DNA from: Nitrospinae bacterium CG11_big_fil_rev_8_21_14_0_20_56_8
GTDB taxonomy: Bacteria; Nitrospinota; Nitrospinia; Nitrospinales; VA-1
Direction of reading: 5' to 3'
DNA: 14,483 nucleotides
NCBI GenBank assembly: GCA_002796165.1
Contig: PCWF01000135.1
Span: forward strand, 1-14,483
Shown here: piece by piece, positions 6,948-13,890 of the stretch
Layout of the letters: each line of letters starts with the position of its first letter
Position numbering within the stretch: position 1 is the first letter of the stretch
The notes under the pieces: generated by a model
What the model saw: the letters and a program-made list of their open reading frames with translations, nothing else
Told to the model about the DNA's origin: nothing
The model's database searches: none
Made by a program: the position numbers and the translations under genes

Positions 6948-8102
6948 TCAGGCCCCCGCGGCTTCGACGGCGCCGTATCGCTCGGAAATAATTAGATCCA
7001 ATTCCTTCTTCAAATGTCCCAGAATCTCGTCGTAGGTGTAAGACCCCACCGTTTCAGTGCCTTTCTTGAGATTGACCCGTGACGGGCCGCACCACAGCCC
7101 CAGATCGGCGTCATCGGTTTCACCGGGACCATTCACCCGGCAACCCATGACGGCAATGGTAAGCTTGTATTTCTCCGCATATTGGGTCAACCGGCGGACT
7201 TCCTGCGCCAGTTCCACAAACTTGTCGTTCTCCACCCGGGAACAACTGGGACAAGCGATGATATTCAGCTTGTCGGAGAAATTTTCCGGGACCGAACGAA
7301 ACCGCCCCGCCTCGATGTCGGCCAGGATTTCCCGGCCCACGTCGATCTCCTGTCCCTTTTGCTCATTCGGAAGGGTGAGCGAAACCCGGATGGTATCGCC
7401 GATCCCCAGGGAAACCAACTGCTCGAAGGCAATCCGGGTCTTGATGATCCCTTCCGGCGGCAGTCCCGCCTCCGTCACACCGAGATGGATGGGCACATCG
7501 GGCCGTTCCTCGGCAAAACGACGGTTTGCCTCAATCACCTTTTGCGCATCGGAATCCTTGAGCGACACGCAATAATCGGAAAAATTCAGTTCATCCAGAA
7601 GACCGCAATGATCGACGGCACACCGCACCATCGCCTCGATGGAGTCATTGGGAAACCGCGCCTTGTAATCCGGATCCACAGACCCGCAGTTGACCCCAAT
7701 CCGTATGGCGCACCCGTATTCCCGGGCCGCGTTGGCGATAAACTCCACCTTCTCGCGAATGGTCTTGTCTTTATCCAGGTGGTACAAGTGGCCCGGATTA
7801 TACCTCACCTTGTTGACCAGCGGGGCCACGAGGGGAGCGAGCCGGTAATTCTCCTGAAGATCGACGGACAGGATGGGATCCGGAAATTGCTGTCTCAGCC
7901 GGGCCAGGGCTTCCACGTCCTTTTCGCTGTCCACCGCGATGCGGATCACGTCGGCTCCCGCCGCCTGGAGAATCTCGATTTGCCGTCCCGTGGCCGTGAG
8001 GTCCTGCGTCTGGGTGGCCGACATGCTTTGCACCGCAATGGGGCTGTCTCCCCCTATGACCAGCGAACCGATATGAATTTTCCGTGTTTTTCTCGGTACC
8101 AT
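6948..8102 (-). CDS. ispG: 4-hydroxy-3-methylbut-2-en-1-yl diphosphate synthase (MEP pathway)
   Basis: IspG (GcpE) reductively opens MEcPP to HMBPP using a [4Fe-4S] cluster, the penultimate step of the MEP isoprenoid pathway. The 384-residue protein is the short bacterial form. The N-terminal TIM-barrel region begins with IGGDSPIAVQSM and contains VRYNPGH and IRIGVNCGS. The C-terminal cluster domain supplies C284 and C287 (CPSCSR), C321 (GCRVNGPGE) and E328. The ATG at 8102 is chosen because it begins just before the conserved IHIGSLVIGGDSP. An in-frame ATG at 8156 would add 18 residues; neither has a clear Shine-Dalgarno, so the start is uncertain. It leads the ispG-tig pair. Confidence 0.96.
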   Translation of the reverse strand: MVPRKTRKIHIGSLVIGGDSPIAVQSMSATQTQDLTATGRQIEILQAAGADVIRIAVDSEKDVEALARLRQQFPDPILSVDLQENYRLAPLVAPLVNKVRYNPGHLYHLDKDKTIREKVEFIANAAREYGCAIRIGVNCGSVDPDYKARFPNDSIEAMVRCAVDHCGLLDELNFSDYCVSLKDSDAQKVIEANRRFAEERPDVPIHLGVTEAGLPPEGIIKTRIAFEQLVSLGIGDTIRVSLTLPNEQKGQEIDVGREILADIEAGRFRSVPENFSDKLNIIACPSCSRVENDKFVELAQEVRRLTQYAEKYKLTIAVMGCRVNGPGETDDADLGLWCGPSRVNLKKGTETVGSYTYDEILGHLKKELDLIISERYGAVEAAGA

Positions 8103-8314
8103 GAAATAAACCAATTGGAGGGTTTTCAACGAAACCGGCCAGACGGGCCGATCCATGAGGGAACCATTAAAATTGTCCCCAGGAAACCAAATGGGGAATT
8201 GATCGCAACTTCCAGAAACTTAAACCTGCCGCATGAATCGAAGGCGAGCGAGTTGCCAAACCGCAAAATTCCGGACTCTTGCGGCCCCCTTAAAAATATC
8301 AAAATTACAGCCCG

Positions 8315-9322
8315 TTAACAAACAAATGATTCGTGGTTTCGCACCCGGTCCAGGGGAAACGGCTGGTTCGGGTTCCGGAAATCGGGAAGATTATGGACCT
8401 CGTCTTCGGGATCCTGCGTGAACAGGGTCTCGAAACCCAACTCCCCGGCCATGGCCAGGGCGGCTTGATATTCCGACGCGGTGATCCGGCGGGCCAGGCC
8501 GGGAATCCCCAAAGCCCGGTGCACCGGCCGGTATTGGCTCATCAGGCTGACCGGCACCCGCGGGGACAACTCCAGGGCGATGAAACACAGCGTCTCCCAT
8601 GTCCCGGCGGCTCCCTCGGGAAGCACCAAATGCCGGACCATGAGGCCCCGTTCCGCCAAACCGTCTCCCCTCACCCGCAGGGGACCGACCTGCCGGAACA
8701 TCTCCAGTACCGCTTCCCTCGACCGCTCCACGTAATCGGCCGCACGGGACAAATCGCGGGCAATCCGATTGTCCGAATACTTCAGATCGGGAAGATAGAC
8801 ATCCACCACCCCGTCGAGAAGTTTCAGGGTCTCCACCGAATCGTAGGCGTTGGTGTTATAGACGATGGGCAGTCGAAATCCTTTTTTACGCGCCAGGGCC
8901 AGACTTTTCAGCAATCCGGGAACGATATGGGAGGGAGAAACCCAGCCCAGAAAATTGACCCCGCCGGCCTGTAGTTGAAGCATCTCTTCGGCGACAACCG
9001 CAAAAGGCCGGTCCGCGCCCCTGTCCTCCTGGGAAATCTGGTAGTTCTGGCAATAACTGCAGGCCAGATTGCAGGACGTGACGAAAATGTTCCCGACCCC
9101 CGTCTGTCCCACAAGAGGAGGCTCTTCGCCGTAATGGCGAACGAAAGAGGATACCTTCAATCCGTCACCCAGACCGCAGAATCCTCTGCCGCCGCCGGTG
9201 CGGTCCACGCCGCACCCGCGCGGGCACACCCGGCATTCCCGGTAGATTTCGTAAGCCGTCTCCGCCCGCCGGTCCAGTTCTCCTTCGGGGAGGTAGAGAT
9301 AACTTCCTTGAATCTGCTCCAA
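8315..9322 (-). CDS. Radical SAM protein, COG1313/PflX-like
   Basis: The 335-residue protein has the radical SAM cluster motif C84-x3-C88-x2-C91 in TSCNLACSYCQNYQIS, which binds the [4Fe-4S] that cleaves SAM. Upstream is a Cys-rich segment, CRVCPRGCGVDRTGGGRGFCG (C30, C33, C37, C49), typical of the COG1313 group and possibly an auxiliary metal site. The rest fits the pyruvate-formate-lyase-activase-like half barrel (PSHIVPGLL, VYNTNAYDS, VDVYLPDLKY). The substrate of this family is not known to me with certainty. The start is a TTG at 9320-9322 with AAGGA about 7 nt upstream and a promoter 31 nt beyond. It is divergent from the yejA-like gene. The protein ends in a terminal cysteine. Confidence 0.9.
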   Translation of the reverse strand: MEQIQGSYLYLPEGELDRRAETAYEIYRECRVCPRGCGVDRTGGGRGFCGLGDGLKVSSFVRHYGEEPPLVGQTGVGNIFVTSCNLACSYCQNYQISQEDRGADRPFAVVAEEMLQLQAGGVNFLGWVSPSHIVPGLLKSLALARKKGFRLPIVYNTNAYDSVETLKLLDGVVDVYLPDLKYSDNRIARDLSRAADYVERSREAVLEMFRQVGPLRVRGDGLAERGLMVRHLVLPEGAAGTWETLCFIALELSPRVPVSLMSQYRPVHRALGIPGLARRITASEYQAALAMAGELGFETLFTQDPEDEVHNLPDFRNPNQPFPLDRVRNHESFVC

Positions 9323-9352
9323 ACTCGTGTCCTTGAACGCGGTTAATTTCTC

Positions 9353-9361
9353 ATTATATCA
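9353..9361 (-). promoter_or_regulatory. Extended -10 promoter for the radical SAM gene
   Basis: On the minus strand the sequence reads TGATATAAT: a perfect TATAAT (+ strand 9353-9358) preceded by the TGN extension. No good -35 is seen at the usual distance, as is common with extended -10 promoters. The predicted start near 9346 gives a ~24-nt leader carrying AAGGA before the TTG start. Confidence 0.6.
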
Positions 9362-9457
9362 ACAAAATCGCCCACAAAATTAAAGGGTTTTCTGCATCTT
9401 CGGAGGCGTGTAAGATAATTGGCGGATGATTTCCTACCTTTTTACCGGAGAACCCGC

Positions 9458-11320
9458 ATGTACCGGACGATCCTTGCGCTTCTTATTTTATTGCTGACGG
9501 TTCATCCCGTCATGGCCAAACCTCTACCGGGACTGTCCCTGTATGGTCCGAGCGGACTCAAATACAAAGCCGATGAACCTTACGATTATTCCAGTCCGAA
9601 GGCGAAGCCGGGCGGGCATCTGGTCCTCGCGGATTTCGGCGCCTTCACCAAGCTCAATCCGGCATCCCTGAAGGGAGTCACCGCCCCCGGCATCGGCGGG
9701 CTGGTGTTTCAGACTCCCATGGACAGCTCATCCGACGACGACGAGCCGTTCTCCCAATACGGCAACATGGTCGAAACGGCGGACCTCGCGGACGACCGGA
9801 TGACCCTCATTTACCATTTGTATAAGACCGCACGCTGGTCGGACGGCCAACCCGTTACCGCCGACGATTTCCTGTTCTCCTTCGACCTTTTGAAGGACCC
9901 CGAGTACCACCCCATCTACAAGCAGTATTTCAAGGATATCAAGAAGGTTGAGAAAATCGACCCCTACACGGTCAAATACACCTTCAATATTTTCAACCAG
10001 GAGCTTCCCCTCATCACCGGACAGATGATCATTTTTCCCAAACATATATACGGCCAGAAAGAGAAGAAATTCGGCGCCGATTTCGACAACATCGCGGTGG
10101 GGAGCGGTCCTTATGTTGTGGATCGATACGAGTTTGGAAAATTCATTACCCTCAAACGCAATCCCGGCTGGTGGGGCAACAACCTGCCCAAAAACCGGGG
10201 CCGGTATAATTTCGAGAAGATCACCTGGAAAATCTTTCTGGATCCCGTCGCCATGCGCGAGGGTTTCAAGGGGGGAAGCTACGATGCGGAACTGATCGGC
10301 AGTTCCCGCGATTGGGCATTGGACTACCAGGGAGATTTCGTCCAGAGGGGATATTACCTTCGGGAAAAAATTCCCCACAAGCGCGTCGCGGGGATGCAGG
10401 GGTTCGTGATGAACATGCGCAATCCCCTCTTCCAGTCCCGTAAAACCCGTGCCGCGGTCGCCCTGGTCTTCGATTTCGATTGGAGCAACAAAAACCTGTT
10501 CTACAACCAGTACACCCGGAGCGAGTGCTATTTCGACAATAACCCGGAAATGAAGCCCAAGGGACTCCCCGAAGGGGCCGTGCTCGACCTGTTGAAAAGG
10601 CTGAAGGAGAAATATTCCGAGGATGTTCCCAAGACCGTGTTCACCAAACCTGTGGGAGCGCCCGGAGAAGACGCCCCGTTGGAGGCAAACGTCCGCACCG
10701 CCAACGCCCTGCTCGATTCTGAAGGATGGAAAATCGGGCCCGACGGTATCCGCGTCCGGGACGGCCAAAGGTTCTCCTTCACGTTGATCCTGGCAAGCCC
10801 CGATTTCATGCGAATTTCAGAGCCGTATAAAAATAATTTGAAGAAAATCGGGGTGGACATGGATATGAAGGTGGTCCAGATCGCGGAGTACGAGCAGAAA
10901 TTGCGGGAATTTTCCTTCGACATGGTGGTCGCCAATTATCCGCAGTCGCGTTCGCCGGGAAACGAACAACGTTACATGTGGAGTAGCGAGGCCGCCAAAA
11001 CCCCCGGATCGCGAAATTACATGGGCATCCAAAACCGGGCCATCGACGACCTGATCGACATTACCGTCGCGGCCAAGACGCGCAAGGAACTGGTGGACGC
11101 CATCCAGGCCATGGACCGAATTCTCACCCATCAGTTTTATATTGTCCCCCAATGGTACATCGGCTACGACCGGCTGGTGTACTGGAACAAATTTTCCCGG
11201 CCCGAGAAAAATCCCTCACAGGCCCCGATCGTCGGCAATATCATCGAATGGTGGTGGTGGGACGAGGAAAAAGCCCAACGGCTGGAAAAAGCCCGGAAAT
11301 CCGGGAAATCGGTTTTGTGA
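9458..11320 (+). CDS. yejA: Periplasmic peptide-binding protein of an ABC importer (YejA-like, SBP family 5)
   Basis: The 620-residue protein starts with a signal peptide (MYRTILALLILLLTVHPVMA, cleavage after A20). The mature part has the family 5 solute-binding layout: GGHLVLADFGAFTKLNPASL near residue 52, ARWSDGQPVTADDFLFSF for the early conserved block, then a long two-lobed body ending in a WWWWDEE segment. It resembles E. coli YejA (oligopeptide/microcin C uptake) more than OppA, with the loop KGVTAPGIGGLVFQTPMDSSSDDDEP in the place of YejA's TTSDDEP region. It would capture substrate for the YejB/YejE permeases encoded downstream. The ATG at 9458 is chosen for the signal peptide and GGAG 8 nt upstream; the frame is open back to a TTG at 9419. 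Its stop is only 4 nt from the convergent gene's stop. Confidence 0.92.
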   Translation: MYRTILALLILLLTVHPVMAKPLPGLSLYGPSGLKYKADEPYDYSSPKAKPGGHLVLADFGAFTKLNPASLKGVTAPGIGGLVFQTPMDSSSDDDEPFSQYGNMVETADLADDRMTLIYHLYKTARWSDGQPVTADDFLFSFDLLKDPEYHPIYKQYFKDIKKVEKIDPYTVKYTFNIFNQELPLITGQMIIFPKHIYGQKEKKFGADFDNIAVGSGPYVVDRYEFGKFITLKRNPGWWGNNLPKNRGRYNFEKITWKIFLDPVAMREGFKGGSYDAELIGSSRDWALDYQGDFVQRGYYLREKIPHKRVAGMQGFVMNMRNPLFQSRKTRAAVALVFDFDWSNKNLFYNQYTRSECYFDNNPEMKPKGLPEGAVLDLLKRLKEKYSEDVPKTVFTKPVGAPGEDAPLEANVRTANALLDSEGWKIGPDGIRVRDGQRFSFTLILASPDFMRISEPYKNNLKKIGVDMDMKVVQIAEYEQKLREFSFDMVVANYPQSRSPGNEQRYMWSSEAAKTPGSRNYMGIQNRAIDDLIDITVAAKTRKELVDAIQAMDRILTHQFYIVPQWYIGYDRLVYWNKFSRPEKNPSQAPIVGNIIEWWWWDEEKAQRLEKARKSGKSVL

Positions 11321-11324
11321 TTTT

Positions 11325-12623
11325 TCATCGACGCCGAACCCGTTTCCGGAACACGCCTTCGATCCAGACCACGAGAAAGGTCGCGGCCAGGGCTAATACC
11401 AACAGCCCTGCGGCGGCGACGGCGTTGCTGAGCATCTCGGAAGCAAACACCAGAAGCAGGCCCAGAGAGAGCATCATGATTCCAGACATCAACTTCAGGA
11501 CCCGCCCTTCCCGCTCCATGAGTTTTCTCGATCCCAGCGTCACGGTAAAGGCGATGACGATCAAAACCAGGGGAACCACATAAATCACGTTATAAAACAC
11601 CAGATAAAAATAATAGGTGGGCACGGACAAGTTGCTCAGGGTCAGCACCCGGGTGTAAACCATGGGAAACCCCGAGGTGCATAAAAACTCATACGCGTTC
11701 GCCACAATGGCCAGGAGTGTGGTTCCGGCGATCATGGAGGGAAGAGACGTTTCGCGGATCAACCCCGTCATGCGCTTGAAGAGCCCCGGTTTCCGGCTTT
11801 CCGGGATCGAAATGGAAAATCCCTCCTTGAACCTGAAAAAGTCCTTGATGTTGAACAGGGCGATCAGCACCGCGAACATTCCCGCCACGAGGGTCACCAG
11901 CTTGATCTCCCCCATGACCAGGAAAACATTCAGCCAGGCCGCCATGAACACGAAATAAACGAATCCGGAAAAAAACACGAAAATCCCTCCGACGACAACC
12001 ATCCGCGTCCGCTTGCGCAAATGAACCATGAGACTCAGGAGAAACAAAAGAACGAAAAACGCGCACGGATTGAAAGCGTCCACTCCCGCAATGATCAGGG
12101 TGAACACGGGCAACGAAAATTGTTCCGGATCGATCTCTCCGATCCAGGGAAGAGAGATGGGTCCCAGGTGCATGGGCACCTTTGACGAGGGGTGGTTGTT
12201 CCCGCTGAACAATCGTGCCCGGCAGGACAAGATCTCATCCTCGATCTGCGAGGTGGATTGCGGGGAAAAGCCGAAATGAATGGATTCACAAAACAGGAAT
12301 GCGGGAACCGCCATGCGCGTTTCCCCGATTTCTTTTAACATCGACTGGAATAATTCGGCGTTGATCTTGCTTGCGGACAACTCAAAGGAGTGCACCTTGA
12401 GCCAGGAATGATTCTTTTCAAGCTGAACGACCCAGGGCTTGGCTTGCAGGCAATGGGGGCAGTTCCTCGACCAGAAATAGTATACTTCCACGGTGGGACT
12501 GCCCTGGGCATCGAGTCCCTTCCACCGGATCTCCTCGGCCCCTGCCATTCCTGCCGGGAAATGAAAACAGATCCATCCTGCCACGGCAAAAGCGATTATT
12601 CTCAAGATCCGGAAGTGCATCAT
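11325..12623 (-). CDS. Thioredoxin-like domain fused to DsbD/CcdA-type membrane domain
   Basis: The ~432-residue protein (from the ATG at 12623) has an N-terminal signal/anchor (IIAFAVAGWICFHFPAGMAGA). A periplasmic thioredoxin-like domain follows, with the redox pair C55-P-H-C58 (WSRNCPHC) and a cis-Pro region (MAVPAF, P107). Then come about six to seven hydrophobic helices with one cysteine each in NPCAFF (C187) and LCTSG (C315). Those two match the paired membrane cysteines of DsbD/CcdA that carry electrons across the inner membrane. The thioredoxin domain is N-terminal, unlike DsbD, where it is C-terminal. It likely passes thiol-disulfide electrons to periplasmic partners. A further in-frame ATG at 12653 is possible and no Shine-Dalgarno decides. 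It lies between yejA and yejB on the opposite strand. Confidence 0.85.
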   Translation of the reverse strand: MMHFRILRIIAFAVAGWICFHFPAGMAGAEEIRWKGLDAQGSPTVEVYYFWSRNCPHCLQAKPWVVQLEKNHSWLKVHSFELSASKINAELFQSMLKEIGETRMAVPAFLFCESIHFGFSPQSTSQIEDEILSCRARLFSGNNHPSSKVPMHLGPISLPWIGEIDPEQFSLPVFTLIIAGVDAFNPCAFFVLLFLLSLMVHLRKRTRMVVVGGIFVFFSGFVYFVFMAAWLNVFLVMGEIKLVTLVAGMFAVLIALFNIKDFFRFKEGFSISIPESRKPGLFKRMTGLIRETSLPSMIAGTTLLAIVANAYEFLCTSGFPMVYTRVLTLSNLSVPTYYFYLVFYNVIYVVPLVLIVIAFTVTLGSRKLMEREGRVLKLMSGIMMLSLGLLLVFASEMLSNAVAAAGLLVLALAATFLVVWIEGVFRKRVRRR

Positions 12624-12668
12624 GGTTGGGGATTGGGCCCCCTCCTCCAGCATGATATATTGTTGGGA

Positions 12669-12687
12669 CGGGAAGATACTTCCCGTT
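12669..12687. promoter_or_regulatory. Perfect 8-bp palindrome in the DsbD-like / yejB divergent region
   Basis: ACGGGAAG-ATA-CTTCCCGT is a perfect inverted repeat with a 3-nt centre. It sits just downstream of a minus-strand TATAAT, so it overlaps the expected transcription start of the thioredoxin-DsbD gene and lies ~57 nt before the yejB ATG. It could be an operator for a dimeric regulator or a 5'-leader hairpin. Confidence 0.45.
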
Positions 12688-12689
12688 CA

Positions 12690-12695
12690 TTATAA
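12690..12695 (-). promoter_or_regulatory. Possible -10 box for the thioredoxin-DsbD-like gene
   Basis: A perfect minus-strand TATAAT (ATTATA on +) is 37 nt upstream of the farther candidate start (12653). No convincing -35 is present at 16-18 nt, and no TGN extension. On the + strand the same AT-rich patch offers TATAAA (12692-12697), which could equally serve yejB. Confidence 0.35.
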
Positions 12696-12743
12696 ACCCA
12701 TTGCTCCCGCAACCCGAAAACTGAGTTTTCTCCGCGCAACTCC

Positions 12744-13883
12744 ATGATCAGTTATATCATCCGCCGATTGCTCCTGATGTTCCCCACCCTCATCGGGATC
12801 GTCACGATCACCTTCATCGTGATCCAGTTTGTTCCCGGCGGCCCGATCGACCAGATGAAGTCCCTGCTCCGCGGCCATGCCGGGGTTCTGGGGGAAGCCG
12901 GCGGCGGCGCCATCGGCAAACCGGGGACCAAACCCGGGGAGCTGGATCCGGAACAGTTGGAGCAACTCAAAAAGATCTACCATCTCGACCGTCCTCTTTG
13001 GGAACGGTACTTCAGAACCTTTATCTGGTTTGCGCCCGCGAATCCCCGCGCCCCGCTCTGGGAAAACCTGACCGATTATGACAGTTGGGAAGGTTTCCTG
13101 GTCTTCAAGTTCGGCGACTCGTTTTACCGGAACAAGTCGGTGATCGGATTGATCCGCGAGAAGCTTCCCGTTTCCGCTTCGCTGGGCGTGTTCAGTTTCT
13201 TTTCGACCTATATCATCTGCATCATTCTCGGCATTGCCAAGGCGGTGCGCAACGAGTCCCATTTCGATACCGCGTCCAGTTTCGTGGTCCTCATCGGGTA
13301 CAGTATTCCCGGATTCGTGCTGGCCATTTTCCTCATCGTGTTTTTCGGACCCGGGGAGGGCGCCCTGGTCCATTGGATTCCCCTGTCCGGCCTCACCTCC
13401 GCGGGAACCCCGGGATACGAGGCCTGGCCGTGGTGGGACAAAGTGGTGGACTACCTGCACCACCTTGCCGCGCCCCTGTTCTGTTACATCCTCGGAGGAT
13501 TTGCGACGCTCACCATGCTCACCAAGAATGCGATTCTGGAGGAAATGCGCAAGCAATACGTGCTGACCGCCCGCGCCAAGGGGATGCCGGAAAAGGTTGT
13601 TCTCTACAAGCACATTCTGAAAAACGCTCTCATCCCCCTCGTTACGGGATTTCCCATCGGCTTCCTGGCCATGTTTTTCACCGGCTCCCTCCTCCTGGAA
13701 CAAATCTTCACCCTGGACGGGCTCGGGCTATTGGGATACCAGGCGGTCATCCAGCGCGATTATCCCATCGTCATGGGAACCCTGTTCATCTTTTCCCTGA
13801 TGGCCCTGGTGGGTCAGCTCCTGACCGATCTCTCCTACGTCCTCATCGATCGAAGAATTTCGTTCGAAGAAAGCCAGGGGTGA
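12744..13883 (+). CDS. yejB: Peptide ABC transporter permease, YejB-like
   Basis: The 379-residue inner-membrane permease has the DppB/YejB layout. The N terminus MISYIIRRLLLMFPTLIGIVTITF is helix 1, followed by VIQFVPGGPIDQ, then a large periplasmic loop (residues ~35-140) with FGDSFYRNKSV. The core holds about five further helices and the cytoplasmic EAA loop EEMRKQYVLTARAKG (266-280), which couples to the ATPase. The C terminus reads GYQAVIQRDYPIVMGTL...DRRISFE, as in E. coli YejB. It is ~15 residues longer than the E. coli protein, mostly from an aromatic/Pro insert around 92-118 (WFAPANPRAPLW). No clear ribosome-binding site precedes the ATG. The next permease gene starts 7 nt after its stop. 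Confidence 0.93.
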   Translation: MISYIIRRLLLMFPTLIGIVTITFIVIQFVPGGPIDQMKSLLRGHAGVLGEAGGGAIGKPGTKPGELDPEQLEQLKKIYHLDRPLWERYFRTFIWFAPANPRAPLWENLTDYDSWEGFLVFKFGDSFYRNKSVIGLIREKLPVSASLGVFSFFSTYIICIILGIAKAVRNESHFDTASSFVVLIGYSIPGFVLAIFLIVFFGPGEGALVHWIPLSGLTSAGTPGYEAWPWWDKVVDYLHHLAAPLFCYILGGFATLTMLTKNAILEEMRKQYVLTARAKGMPEKVVLYKHILKNALIPLVTGFPIGFLAMFFTGSLLLEQIFTLDGLGLLGYQAVIQRDYPIVMGTLFIFSLMALVGQLLTDLSYVLIDRRISFEESQG

Positions 13884-13890
13884 CCGTGTC

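Noticed and set aside
8261..8284. 6-bp inverted repeat CCGCAA...TTGCGG downstream of the radical SAM gene
   Set aside because: It has a 12-nt loop, a weak stem and no T-tract, so it is not convincing as a terminator.
7182..8318. 378-codon + strand frame opposite ispG
   Set aside because: It is antisense to a secure ispG; its composition (His/Pro/Gly/Arg-rich) is typical of a shadow frame.
9728..10768. 346-codon minus-strand frame opposite yejA
   Set aside because: It is antisense to the binding-protein gene and shows no motif or ribosome-binding support.
11292..11305. CCCGG-AAAT-CCGGG hairpin near the yejA stop
   Set aside because: It lies inside the coding sequence with a 5-bp stem and no adjacent T-run; probably chance.
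12690..13703. 337-codon minus-strand frame opposite yejB
   Set aside because: It is highly charged and repetitive in composition, antisense to a clear permease, with no domain.
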